Of a DNA stretch of 64,000 nt, positions 26,173 through 35,148 are shown one piece after another (position 1 is the first letter of the stretch; each line of letters starts with the position of its first letter). The notes under the pieces were generated by a model. The model saw only the letters and a program-made list of their open reading frames with translations. It ran no database searches and had not been told where the DNA came from. The DNA comes from Natronococcus occultus SP4 (lineage in GTDB: Archaea; Halobacteriota; Halobacteria; Halobacteriales; Natrialbaceae). The DNA is taken from positions 549,001 to 613,000 of the forward strand of contig NC_019974.1 of the NCBI RefSeq assembly GCF_000328685.1, given 5' to 3'. A program made the position numbers and the translations under genes.

Positions 26173-27189
26173 CTACTCGTCTTCGAAGTCCTCGAACTCG
26201 AGATCCAGCTCGTCGAAGAGCTCGACGACGAGCTCGTAGTCACTCCGGTCGGCCTCCTCGATGCCGGTAAACCAGAGCTCGTACTCCTCGTCGACGTCGT
26301 CGGGGATGAGATCCTCCTCCTCGGCGTCGAGCAGCGCTTCCCTGACGTCGTCGCGAACGGGCTCGTCCCAGTCGCTCCGGGCCGCAATCGGCGCTCGCGG
26401 GAGCGGATCCGAGACGGCGATCAGCTGCAGTTCCTCCGCCCCGTCCTCGAGTTCCGATCCCGCGTCCTCGTACTCCGCGGAGTGTTCGACGAACTCCTCG
26501 TGTTCGTCGAACTGCTCCTGGGGGATCTGCGGCGCGGAGGCGAACGCACCCGTCGCCGCGGCCGCGACGGTGTCGTCGTTGATCATCTGTTCGCGGGTCG
26601 TATCGTGGTCGTCCGCGGTCTGGATCTCCAGATCGTTCGCGTCACCCTGCGGGAAATCGCCGATGTCTAGCCCGGCCTCGCTCAGCATCATCGCCGGCGC
26701 GAGCGTTCCGCTGAACGACAGGAGTGCGCCGGTGGCCATCGTCTCCCCCGCGAGGTCGTCGATGCTCTCGATGTCGCTGTCCGGCGTGGTGATGATCGTC
26801 GAAAAGTACAGCGGCCCGCCGAAGGCCGTCCGCATCCCGAGGACGTCGGCGAACTCCTGGCTCCCCGGGAGCCCCGTCGGCGACGTATCCGCGATCTCGG
26901 CCTGGTTGGTGTTGAGCGCCTCGAAGGTCTCGACGTAGCTACCGGCACGGATGAGTTCGATATCGGCGCCGGTTTCGGCCTCGAGGTACTCCTTCATCGG
27001 GGTGTACTCCTCGACGATGTCGGTCTGTTCCTCCGCCGGATTGAGAACGAACCGAACCGGATCGTCGCTCTCCCTGCCGCCGCCGTCTCCCTCCCCGAGA
27101 CAGCCGGCCAGTCCCGCGAGTGCGGCCCCGCCGGTCGCGGTCAGAAACGTTCGCCGAGTGTTGGTACCACGACGTGGTTGCTTCACCAT
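26173..27189 (-). CDS. PhnD-like phosphate/phosphonate-type ABC substrate-binding lipoprotein
   Basis: 338 residues. N-terminal Tat signal with lipobox (NTRRTFLTATGG ... LAGLAGC), so exported folded and lipid-anchored. The mature protein has PhnD/PtxB features: RFVLNPAEEQTDIVEEYTPMKEYLEAETG and the NTNQAEIADTSPTGLPG loop. The usual permease and ATPase genes are not adjacent, so it is an orphan binding protein whose ligand (phosphonate, phosphite or another oxyanion) cannot be inferred. A TATA box about 25 bp upstream indicates a leaderless monocistronic transcript. Confidence 0.87.
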   Translation of the reverse strand: MVKQPRRGTNTRRTFLTATGGAALAGLAGCLGEGDGGGRESDDPVRFVLNPAEEQTDIVEEYTPMKEYLEAETGADIELIRAGSYVETFEALNTNQAEIADTSPTGLPGSQEFADVLGMRTAFGGPLYFSTIITTPDSDIESIDDLAGETMATGALLSFSGTLAPAMMLSEAGLDIGDFPQGDANDLEIQTADDHDTTREQMINDDTVAAAATGAFASAPQIPQEQFDEHEEFVEHSAEYEDAGSELEDGAEELQLIAVSDPLPRAPIAARSDWDEPVRDDVREALLDAEEEDLIPDDVDEEYELWFTGIEEADRSDYELVVELFDELDLEFEDFEDE

Positions 27190-27211
27190 ATCTCGTACCG
27201 AGAGTTAATAA

Positions 27212-27219
27212 TTATAAAA
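27212..27219 (-). promoter_or_regulatory. TATA element of the PhnD-like gene
   Basis: TTATAAAA (coding strand TTTTATAA) lies 23-30 bp from the start codon in an otherwise AT-rich spacer. Confidence 0.6.
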
Positions 27220-27273
27220 CCAACGAGATTCGATCGCGAGCGATTCGTGACGGGTTTGCCGTTGATACTGGGC

Positions 27274-29391
27274 CTACCGCGCGTCCTCGAGGTCCTCGAG
27301 GGCTTCGGGGTTCTCGATGCTGCTCATGTCGCCCAGCTCCTCGCCCGTGTAGGTCGCTTCGATCGCCCGACGGATGATCTTACCCGACTGTGTCTTGGGG
27401 AACTCGTCGACGAACAGCACCTCTCGGGGACGGAACGGCTTGCCGAGCTCCTCGCCGACCTGTGCGCGAAGCTCCTCGCGGAGCTCGTCGCTTTCCTCGT
27501 GTCCGTCCTCGAGAATGGCGTAGGTGACGACCGCGGTTCCGGTCGTGTCGTCGGGAGCGCCGATCGCCGCGGCCTGGTTGACCGCCTCGTGGTCGATCAA
27601 CGCACCCTCGACCTCGGCGGGGCCAACCTTGCGGCCCGCGACGTTTAAGGCGTCGTCGGCCCGCCCGTGGAGGAACCAGAACCCGTCCTCGTCTTGTTGG
27701 GCCCAGTCACCGTGGTTCCACATGTCCTCGAACCGCGACCAGTACTCCGTGAGGTAGCGCTCGTCACCCGACCACAGCGACTTGGTCATCGACGGACACG
27801 AGTCGCGGGCGACGAGATAGCCCCGTTCGTTCTCGTCTTTGATCGACTCGCCGGCGGCGTCGACGATGTCGATATCCATACCGAGGCCGGGACCACCCAG
27901 CGTACAGGGCTTGAGCGGCTCGGTCGGCATCGGCATCAGGAAACAGCCACAGATCTCGGTGCCGCCGGAGATGTTGATAATCGGGGCCTCGCCGTTGCCC
28001 ACGTTCTCGTAGAACCACCGCCAGGATTCGGGATCCCAGGGTTCGCCCGTCGAACCCAGCAGGCGCAGCGAGGAGAGGTCATGGCCGGAGAGCCAGTCGT
28101 CTCCGTGCTTTCGCAGCGCCCGGATCGCCGTCGGCGAGATGCCAAACTGGGTCAGCTCGTGGCGGTCGATCATCTCCCAGAACCGATCCGGCTGCGGGTA
28201 ATCGGGCGCGCCCTCGTACATGAAGACAGTACCGCCGAAGGTGTGGGTACCGATCAGCGTCCAGGGCCCCATCATCCAGCCGATGTCCGAGACCCAGAAG
28301 AACCGGTCCGAGGGCTTGAGATCCATCCCGAAGTAGACCTCCTTCGGACACTGGACCTGGACGCCAGCGTGGGTGTGGACGATCCCTTTGGGCTTGCCCG
28401 TCGTCCCCGACGAGTACAGCAGCATCGACTCCTGATCGGAGGCCAGCGACTTCGTCTCGTACTCGTCGGACCGACTCTCGACGGCGTCGGTCCACCACTC
28501 GTCGCGGCCGTCAGTCCAGGGAACGTCGCCGTCGTCCTCGCTTCCCTGCTCGCGGGCCTTTGGCCCGCTCGCACGGTCCGAGGGACGCTCAGCGTCCCTC
28601 GCTACTCGCTTTCCCGAGGCGCTTTGGGCCTCGCTACCGAGTCGATCGAAAACGATCACGTCCTCGACGTAGCCGGCCTCCTCGATCGCCTCGTCGGCCG
28701 ACCCCTTGAGACGGACGGGGCTCCCCCGCCGGTAGAAGCCGTCGCCGGTAAACAGCACCGAACACTCCGAGTCGGCGATCCGGGTCGCGGTGGCGTCGAC
28801 GCCGAACCCCGAGAAGATCGGCACTGCGATCGCGCCGACCTTGAAACAGCCGTAGAGGATCGCGGCGACCTCGGGAACCATCGGCATGTAGAGCCCGACC
28901 GTATCGCCCGTCTCGATACCCCGTTCCTCGAGGGCGTTTGCAACCTGGTTGGACTGGCGGCGCAGCTCGTGGTAGGTAATCTCACGAACCTCGCCGTCCT
29001 CGCCCTCCCAGATCGTCGCGACCTTGTTGCGCCGTTCCTCGTCGCGGGCGGCGTGGCGGTCGACGACGTTGTGCGCGAGGTTGAGTTCCCCGCCGGGGTA
29101 CCAGTCGGTGAACTGCGGTCCCCCGCGATTCGCAGTTTCACCGTCGTCCCGAACCTCGTCGTACTCCTCGTAGAACTCGATTCCGAGATAGTCGACCAGC
29201 TCGTCCCAGAACCAGTTGACCCCGCTCTCGGGTTCGTTCTCGAGCTCGGTCGTCGTCCGCTCGATCAGCTCCTCGTAGTCGTCGATCCCGTACTCCCGCA
29301 TGAACGCGGCGACGTTGGTCGATTCGACGAACTCCTCGCTCGGTTCGTGAACGACCTCGTCGACGTCTTCCAGACTGGTGTTTCCTCCCAT
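27274..29391 (-). CDS. Acyl-CoA synthetase (acetate/acetoacetate-CoA ligase family)
   Basis: 705 residues from MGGNTSLEDVDEV. AMP-forming synthetase: ATP-binding loop YSSGTTGKPKG, YLTEYWSRF and GRADDALNVAGRK core motifs, and the C-terminal catalytic Lys in PKTQSGKIIRR. It lies 9 bp after a 3-hydroxybutyrate dehydrogenase-like gene, which makes acetoacetyl-CoA synthesis during 3-hydroxybutyrate/PHB breakdown a reasonable role (inference); acetyl-CoA synthesis is the alternative. Residues about 251-282 are a foreign-looking Arg/Ala/Ser-rich insert encoded by a palindromic element (see separate entry). Confidence 0.88.
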   Translation of the reverse strand: MGGNTSLEDVDEVVHEPSEEFVESTNVAAFMREYGIDDYEELIERTTTELENEPESGVNWFWDELVDYLGIEFYEEYDEVRDDGETANRGGPQFTDWYPGGELNLAHNVVDRHAARDEERRNKVATIWEGEDGEVREITYHELRRQSNQVANALEERGIETGDTVGLYMPMVPEVAAILYGCFKVGAIAVPIFSGFGVDATATRIADSECSVLFTGDGFYRRGSPVRLKGSADEAIEEAGYVEDVIVFDRLGSEAQSASGKRVARDAERPSDRASGPKAREQGSEDDGDVPWTDGRDEWWTDAVESRSDEYETKSLASDQESMLLYSSGTTGKPKGIVHTHAGVQVQCPKEVYFGMDLKPSDRFFWVSDIGWMMGPWTLIGTHTFGGTVFMYEGAPDYPQPDRFWEMIDRHELTQFGISPTAIRALRKHGDDWLSGHDLSSLRLLGSTGEPWDPESWRWFYENVGNGEAPIINISGGTEICGCFLMPMPTEPLKPCTLGGPGLGMDIDIVDAAGESIKDENERGYLVARDSCPSMTKSLWSGDERYLTEYWSRFEDMWNHGDWAQQDEDGFWFLHGRADDALNVAGRKVGPAEVEGALIDHEAVNQAAAIGAPDDTTGTAVVTYAILEDGHEESDELREELRAQVGEELGKPFRPREVLFVDEFPKTQSGKIIRRAIEATYTGEELGDMSSIENPEALEDLEDAR
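28545..28637 (-). repeat. Palindromic insert within the acyl-CoA synthetase coding sequence
   Basis: Three inverted repeats lie side by side in about 90 bp: a 7-bp stem GCGGGCC/GGCCCGC with TTT loop (28552-28568), a perfect 10-bp stem with a 1-nt centre (28580-28600), and a 5-bp GAGGC/GCCTC stem (28616-28632). The encoded peptide (ASGKRVARDAERPSDRASG and following) is basic, unlike the acidic surroundings, and keeps the reading frame. It resembles coding palindromic elements such as those of Rickettsia. Confidence 0.65.
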
Positions 29392-29399
29392 CGTCACTC

Positions 29400-30257
29400 T
29401 CACTCGTAGGTTAGCGTCATACCCCCATCAAACAACAGGTCGCCACCGTCGAGGTGTCGGCCGAGATCCGAAAAGCCGAGGACGAAGAGGTTGCCGACGT
29501 CGATCGGCTCCATCATCTCCTTGACCCGGGACTGGCCGACCATCACGTCCTCGATCACCTCCTGGACGCTGATACCGCGTTGCTCGGCGGTGTCCTCGAG
29601 CTGGGCGGTCACGAGTGGGGTCTTCACGTAGCCCGTACTCACCGAAAACGAGCGGATCTTGCCGTCGCCCTCGGCGGCGATCGACTGGGTGAGCCCGCGC
29701 AGCCCGAACTTCGAGACGTTGTACGCGACCTTGTCGCTGGTGACGTAGTGGGCGTGGACCGACGCCATGTTCCCGACACAACCCTGTCCGTTCTGGGTGT
29801 CCCGAAAGTGGGGCATACACAGCTTCGAGAGGTAGATCGGCGCCCGAAGCATGATCCGGTGGAGCCGATCGTAGGTCTCCATCGGGAACTCCTCGATCGA
29901 GTCGATGTGTTGCATCCCCGCGACGTTCGCGAGGTACTTGAGGTCGCCGAGATCGGCGGCCTCGGCGACGATCCGTTCGATGTCGTCGTCGACCGTGAGA
30001 TCGCCCACGATCGGGACGATCTCCCCCTCGAGGCCCAGCTCCTCGCCGCGAGCAACGGTCTCCTCGAGTCCCGTCTCGTCGATGTCCGTGATCGCGACCG
30101 TGAGCCCGTTGCCCGCAGCCGCCAGCGCGGTCGCCCGGCCGATACCCGATCCGCCTCCCGTGACCAGACAGACGTTCCGTCCGGTGAAGGCGTCGTCCGC
30201 GATGCGATGGATGTCCTCGTTGGTGATCGTTGGCGGACTCACCTGCTCCTGAGACAT
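29400..30257 (-). CDS. SDR family oxidoreductase, 3-hydroxybutyrate dehydrogenase-like
   Basis: 285 residues. Rossmann motif VTGGGSGIGRA (about 31-41), acidic residue after the second strand (ITDIDE, suggesting NAD preference), NVAGMQHIDSIEEFPMETYD, and the catalytic YNVSK. This sequence pattern is that of D-3-hydroxybutyrate dehydrogenase. First gene of an operon with the acyl-CoA synthetase; together they could turn 3-hydroxybutyrate into acetoacetate and then acetoacetyl-CoA. A Bat-type regulator is transcribed divergently. Confidence 0.88.
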   Translation of the reverse strand: MSQEQVSPPTITNEDIHRIADDAFTGRNVCLVTGGGSGIGRATALAAAGNGLTVAITDIDETGLEETVARGEELGLEGEIVPIVGDLTVDDDIERIVAEAADLGDLKYLANVAGMQHIDSIEEFPMETYDRLHRIMLRAPIYLSKLCMPHFRDTQNGQGCVGNMASVHAHYVTSDKVAYNVSKFGLRGLTQSIAAEGDGKIRSFSVSTGYVKTPLVTAQLEDTAEQRGISVQEVIEDVMVGQSRVKEMMEPIDVGNLFVLGFSDLGRHLDGGDLLFDGGMTLTYE

Positions 30258-30354
30258 ACCATGTAGCTGTACCGCAACCCGCTAAAGCGGCCCCGTTAAC
30301 ATATCAACAGGCACCGACCGTCGACGGGTCACGGGGCGACACAAATGCAAACGA

Positions 30355-30368
30355 TTAATATTCTTATT
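30355..30368 (+). promoter_or_regulatory. TATA element of the Bat-type regulator gene
   Basis: TTAATATTCTTATT lies 20-33 bp upstream of the ATG at 30389, a strong AT patch in a G+C-rich context consistent with a leaderless promoter. The 131-bp divergent spacer also serves the dehydrogenase operon. Confidence 0.55.
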
Positions 30369-30388
30369 ATGCTATTCCGTCTCGTGCT

Positions 30389-31105
30389 ATGATCGACCTC
30401 GACCTCGACATGCGGCAGTACGACTGCCCGTTTATCGACACGACCGACGACGTCGATATCTCCTTCTCGGCGGTTCAGTGGCAGCTCGACACCGACGCCG
30501 AGAAGCTCGAGACGCGCCTCATCGCGAGGGGGGACTCCACGGGGGCGCTGGACCAGGGGCTTCAGGAGCTTCAGTCACATCCGAACATGCGGGAGTGTTA
30601 CATCCTCTCGAAGCGCGAGGACGTCGCCGAGATCGGAACGACGATCGAGCAGACCAACGCCATGCGGGCGATTCAGCGAAACGACGGCTACATCACCGGG
30701 CCGTTCCGGATCGAGGACGGCCGCGAACGCTGGCACGTCGGTTTCGACGACGACGAAGCCGAGGACCGAACGCTCGCGGAGCTCGAACGCCACAACGACT
30801 TCGCGGTCGAGGACCGGGATCAGTTCGGGCCGACGACGCTGTTCGACCTCCTCGAGAACTCCGACAGCGCGCGACAGCTGCTCGAGGGGTGTCGGTCGCT
30901 GACCGACACCGAGCGGGAGACCTTCGAGGTGGCCTCGCGGAACGGCTACTACGAGACGCCCCGCGAGACGACCCTCGAGGAGCTGGCCGACCACTTCGAG
31001 ATCTCGAAGACCGCCGTCTCGATGAACCTGCGACGTAGCGAGCGGAAGATCCTCAAGGCCGCGCTGGGCGCGATCGAGGGGTTAGCGGATCGCGACGAGC
31101 TCTGA
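30389..31105 (+). CDS. Bacterio-opsin activator-type HTH regulator
   Basis: 238 residues. The N-terminal about 160 residues form the halophile-specific sensor-like domain; the C-terminus carries the HTH_10 motif (LTDTERETFEVASRNGYYETPRE ... LEELADHFEISKTAVSMNLRR). This combination is typical of haloarchaeal Bat-like transcription factors. It starts 131 bp from the divergent bdh-acyl-CoA synthetase operon, so local control of that operon is likely (inference). Confidence 0.88.
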   Translation: MIDLDLDMRQYDCPFIDTTDDVDISFSAVQWQLDTDAEKLETRLIARGDSTGALDQGLQELQSHPNMRECYILSKREDVAEIGTTIEQTNAMRAIQRNDGYITGPFRIEDGRERWHVGFDDDEAEDRTLAELERHNDFAVEDRDQFGPTTLFDLLENSDSARQLLEGCRSLTDTERETFEVASRNGYYETPRETTLEELADHFEISKTAVSMNLRRSERKILKAALGAIEGLADRDEL

Positions 31106-31160
31106 TCGGGACGGCGGTCGCCGACGAGTTACCAGAACTGTGAGTTGTGTCTGACGTACG

Positions 31161-31167
31161 TTTATGG
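31161..31167 (+). promoter_or_regulatory. TATA element for the coiled-coil gene before smc
   Basis: TTTATGG sits 24-30 bp before the ATG at 31191, giving a leaderless start and deciding against the ATG at 31164, which would lie on the TATA box itself. Confidence 0.55.
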
Positions 31168-31190
31168 TTCCGGACCCTTCCCTAGAAGGT

Positions 31191-31505
31191 ATGTCGAACA
31201 ACCGCGTGGAGCAGCTCGAGTCGACCGTCGCCGAACTCGAGTCGACCGTAGAGGGACTGACGAGCGAACTTATCGAAGCGAAAGAACGAATCCGCGTCCT
31301 CGAGGCGGAGCTCGACGCGGACACGCCGACGCGCGTGCCGGAGCGACGCAGCGAGGACGACGCGGCCGCCGAGCCAGCCGAAAGCGAGAGCGCGGACGCG
31401 GAGCCGTCCGACGACACCGAGGCCGAGGAGACGGCCGCGGCAACCGACGAGGAGGCCGACGACGAAGCGGAAGACTCAGGTAGCGACGACATCATCGTCG
31501 CATAA
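31191..31505 (+). CDS. Small coiled-coil acidic protein upstream of smc
   Basis: 104 residues. Residues about 5-45 form a bZIP-like coiled coil (VEQLESTVAELESTVEGL heptads). The rest is a low-complexity Glu/Asp/Ala tail ending DDIIVA. It stands 61 bp upstream of smc in the same orientation, and this arrangement makes a partner role in chromosome organisation possible, though I know no experimental evidence. Highly acidic, no membrane segment. Confidence 0.75.
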   Translation: MSNNRVEQLESTVAELESTVEGLTSELIEAKERIRVLEAELDADTPTRVPERRSEDDAAAEPAESESADAEPSDDTEAEETAAATDEEADDEAEDSGSDDIIVA

Positions 31506-31566
31506 CCGCGCGACCGCACGCCGATCGAGCCGCGACGGCCGAGCCGACGGAGGATTCGAGAAGGGT

Positions 31567-34500
31567 ATGTACATCAAGGCGCTCGTCTTAGATAATTTCA
31601 AGAGTTTTGGCAGGAAGACAAAGATCCCGTTCTACGAGGACTTCACGGTCGTCACGGGGCCGAACGGCTCCGGCAAGTCGAACATCATCGACGCCGTGCT
31701 GTTCGCGCTGGGGTTGGCCCGGACCCGAGGGATCCGCGCCGAGAAGCTGACCGATCTCATCTACAACCCCGGTCACGAGGACGGTTCGACCTCCGAGGGC
31801 CCCCGCGAGGCAGTCGTCGAGGTCGTCCTCGACAACTCGGACCGGACCCTCGAGCGCTCCCAGGTCGTCAACGCCGCCGGCAGCGACGACGTCGGCGACG
31901 TCGACGAGATCCGCATCCGTCGCCGCGTCAAGGAAACGGAGGACAACTACTACTCCTACTACTACCTGAACGATCGGTCGGTCAACCTCTCGGACATCCA
32001 GGATCTGCTCGCACAGGCCGGCGTCACTCCGGAGGGGTACAACGTCGTCATGCAGGGCGACGTCACCGAGATCATCAACATGACTCCCCACGCTCGCCGG
32101 GAGATCATCGACGAGATTGCCGGCGTCGCGGAGTTCGACGCCAAGAAGGAAGACGCCTTCGCGGAGCTCGAGACGGTTCAGGAGCGGATCGACGAGGCCG
32201 AACTCCGCATCGAGGAGAAGCGGGATCGGCTGGGCCAGCTCGAGGACGAACGCCGCGAGGCGCTTCGGTACCGCCGGCTGCGCCGCGAGAAAGAGGAGTA
32301 CGAGAGCTACCGGAAGGCCAGCGAGCTCGAGGAGAAACGCGAGGAGCGAGACGTCCTCGAGGACGCGGTCGGCGACCTCGAAGACGAGCTCGAGGACCTC
32401 CGGCGAACACTGGACGAACGCCAGGGGACGGTCGTTCGCCTACAGGAGGATCTCGAGGATCTGAACGCGGAGATCGAGCGGAAAGGCGAGGACGAACAGC
32501 TCCGGATCAAAGGCGAGATCGAGGAGCTCAAGGGAGACATCTCGCGGCTCGAGGACAAGATCGAGGCCAGCGAGGACCAGATCGAGGCCGCCGAGTCCGA
32601 CCGCCGGGAGGCGTTCGTCGAGATCGACCGCAAGCAAGAGGAGATCGACGAGCTCGAGGACGAGATCCGCGAGCACAAACTCGAGAAGGCGTCGGTCAAA
32701 ACGGAGATCCAGGAGCGAGCGAGCGAGCGCGACGAGCTCGAGGCCGAGATCGAGGCCGTCGACACCGAGTTCGACGAGCTAAAATCCGATCTCGCCGAGC
32801 GCAAGGACGACCTCGAGGTGGCCAAAACCGAGCGCAACGACCTGCAGCGCGAGCAGGATCGCCTGCTCGATGAGGCCCGGCGACGCTCGAACGCCATCGA
32901 GGATCTCGAGGCCGAGATCGAAGCGAAACGCGAGGAGCTTCCCGAGCTCGAGCAACGGGAGTCCGATCTCGAACGCGAGCGACGGAAGGCCGAGGCGAAC
33001 CGCGAGAACATCGCGGACGTCGTCGACGATCTGAAAGCCGAGAAGCGAGACGTCCAGTCCGAACTCGAGGACGTCGACGACGAGATCCAGTCGAAACAAC
33101 AGGAGTACGCAGAACTCGAGGCCAAGGCCGGCGAGAGCGGCGACTCCTCGTTCGGTCGGGCGGTGACGACGATCCTCAACGCGGGGCTCGACGGCGTCCA
33201 CGGCGCGGTCGCCCAGCTGGGGTCGGTGTCGGGCGAGTACGCGGTCGCCTGTGAGACCGCCGCTGGGGGCCGACTCGCGAACGTCGTCGTCGACGACGAC
33301 GGCGTCGGCCAGCGGTGTATCGAACACCTGAAATCGCGCAACGCCGGGCGCGCGACCTTCCTTCCGATGACCGACATGCACGAGCGCCGACTCCCGTCGG
33401 CTCCGACCGACCCCGGCGTCGTCGGCTTCGCGTACGACTTAGTCGAGTTCGACGAGCAGTACGCCGGAGTCTTCTCGTACGTGTTAGGCGATACGCTGGT
33501 GGTCGAAGACCTCGAAACGGCCCGCTCGTATACGGGCGACTACCGGATGGTCACGCTCGACGGCGATCTGGTCGAAAAGAGCGGCGCGATGACCGGAGGC
33601 TCCCGGAAGGGATCCCGGTACTCCTTTACCGGTGGCGGCGAGGGCCAACTCGAGCGCGTCGCGAGCCAGATCACCGAGCTCCAGGACGAACGGGAGTCGC
33701 TGCGCGAGGAGCTACGGAGCGTCGAGGAACGCCTCGACGACGCCCGGGACCGCCAGACCGACGCGGCCGACGAGGTCCGCTCGATCGAGAACGAACTCGA
33801 ACGGATCGAGGACGACCGGGAGACGATCCGGGAATCGATCGCCGACCGCGAGGACGAACTCGAGGAGCTGCGCGAGGAACGCGACTCGGTCGACGAGCGC
33901 ATGACCGAGATCTCCGAGGAGATCGAGGAGCAAACGGAGACGATCGCGGAGATCGAGGCCGACATCGAGGAGCTCGAGGCCGAGCTCGAGGACTCGAAGA
34001 TCCCTGAACTCACCGAACAGATCGAGGCCCTCGAGGCCGAGATCGACGACCGCGAGGATCGAATCGACGAGCTCGACGGGAAACTCAACGAGCTGGGCCT
34101 CCAGAAGGAGTACACCGAGGACGCGATCGAGGAGCTGCGCGACGACATCGAGGAGGCCCAGAACCGGAAGGCCGACCACGAGGACCGGATCGCCGAGCAC
34201 GAGGACCGGATCGCACAGAAACGCGAGGAGCTCGAGGCCAAACACGAGGCCGTCGCGGAGCTCGAGGAGGAGCTGACCGAGCTCAAGGAGGACCGCAGCG
34301 AGCTCAAGGAGGAGCTCGCCGACGCCCGGACGAAACGCGACCAGCAACAGGACCGGGTCAACGCCGTCGAGAGCAAACTCGAGGACCGACGCGATCGGCT
34401 CGCGGACCTCGAGTGGGAGATCGAGAGCCTCGAGGACGAGGTCGGCGACTACGATCCCGAGGACGTGCCGGACCACGAGACCGTCCTCGAAATGATCGAG

Positions 34501-35148
34501 CTCCTGACCGCGGACATGGAGGCAATGGAGCCGGTGAACATGCTCGCGATCGACGAGTACGAGGAGGTCCGCGAGGACCTCACGGAGCTCGAGGAGGGGA
34601 AAGCCATCCTCGTCGAGGAGGCCGAGGGAATCCGCGACCGGATCGAACAGTACGAGACCCAGAAGAAACGGACGTTCATGGACGCCTACGAGGCGATCTC
34701 GGGACACTTCACCGAGATCTTCGAGCAGCTGTCGGAGGGGACCGGGTCGCTACATCTCGAGGACGAGGACGACCCCTTCGAGGGCGGGCTGACGATGAAG
34801 GCCCAGCCGGGCGACAAGCCGATCCAGCGCCTGGACGCGATGTCCGGCGGCGAGAAGTCCCTGACCGCGCTCGCTTTCATCTTCGCGATCCAGCGACACA
34901 ACCCGGCACCGTTCTACGCGCTCGACGAGATCGACGCCTTCCTCGACGCCGTCAACGCCGAACGGGTCGGCCAGATGGTCGAGGAGCTGGCGGGTCGAGC
35001 CCAGTTCGTCGTGGTCTCGCATCGCTCGGCGATGCTGGATCGCTCGGAGCGGGCGATCGGCGTGACGATGCAACAGGACAACGTCAGCGCGGTGACCGGG
35101 ATCGACCTGAGCGACGGGGACCACGACGAGGTGCCCGCGGATGACTAG
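31567..35148 (+). CDS. smc: Chromosome segregation protein SMC
   Basis: 1193 residues, standard length. N-terminal Walker A GPNGSGKSN (about 31-39) and QGDVTEIINM; long coiled coils on both sides of a hinge at about residues 520-680 (GVHGAVAQLGSVSGEYAVA; GAMTGGSRKGSRYSF follows); C-terminal ABC signature (LDAMSGGEKSLTALAFIFA) and Walker B (FYALDEIDAFLDAVN). It forms a DNA-entrapping ring ATPase. The last 8 bp overlap scpA, which encodes its kleisin partner. Confidence 0.97.
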   Translation: MYIKALVLDNFKSFGRKTKIPFYEDFTVVTGPNGSGKSNIIDAVLFALGLARTRGIRAEKLTDLIYNPGHEDGSTSEGPREAVVEVVLDNSDRTLERSQVVNAAGSDDVGDVDEIRIRRRVKETEDNYYSYYYLNDRSVNLSDIQDLLAQAGVTPEGYNVVMQGDVTEIINMTPHARREIIDEIAGVAEFDAKKEDAFAELETVQERIDEAELRIEEKRDRLGQLEDERREALRYRRLRREKEEYESYRKASELEEKREERDVLEDAVGDLEDELEDLRRTLDERQGTVVRLQEDLEDLNAEIERKGEDEQLRIKGEIEELKGDISRLEDKIEASEDQIEAAESDRREAFVEIDRKQEEIDELEDEIREHKLEKASVKTEIQERASERDELEAEIEAVDTEFDELKSDLAERKDDLEVAKTERNDLQREQDRLLDEARRRSNAIEDLEAEIEAKREELPELEQRESDLERERRKAEANRENIADVVDDLKAEKRDVQSELEDVDDEIQSKQQEYAELEAKAGESGDSSFGRAVTTILNAGLDGVHGAVAQLGSVSGEYAVACETAAGGRLANVVVDDDGVGQRCIEHLKSRNAGRATFLPMTDMHERRLPSAPTDPGVVGFAYDLVEFDEQYAGVFSYVLGDTLVVEDLETARSYTGDYRMVTLDGDLVEKSGAMTGGSRKGSRYSFTGGGEGQLERVASQITELQDERESLREELRSVEERLDDARDRQTDAADEVRSIENELERIEDDRETIRESIADREDELEELREERDSVDERMTEISEEIEEQTETIAEIEADIEELEAELEDSKIPELTEQIEALEAEIDDREDRIDELDGKLNELGLQKEYTEDAIEELRDDIEEAQNRKADHEDRIAEHEDRIAQKREELEAKHEAVAELEEELTELKEDRSELKEELADARTKRDQQQDRVNAVESKLEDRRDRLADLEWEIESLEDEVGDYDPEDVPDHETVLEMIELLTADMEAMEPVNMLAIDEYEEVREDLTELEEGKAILVEEAEGIRDRIEQYETQKKRTFMDAYEAISGHFTEIFEQLSEGTGSLHLEDEDDPFEGGLTMKAQPGDKPIQRLDAMSGGEKSLTALAFIFAIQRHNPAPFYALDEIDAFLDAVNAERVGQMVEELAGRAQFVVVSHRSAMLDRSERAIGVTMQQDNVSAVTGIDLSDGDHDEVPADD

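Noticed and set aside
28545-28637. Transcription terminator hairpins inside the synthetase gene
   Set aside because: The stems are within a long coding frame with no T-run following, so a coding palindromic insert is the better explanation.
27667-29409. Long plus-strand frame of 580 codons
   Set aside because: Antisense of the acyl-CoA synthetase, which has full domain motifs.
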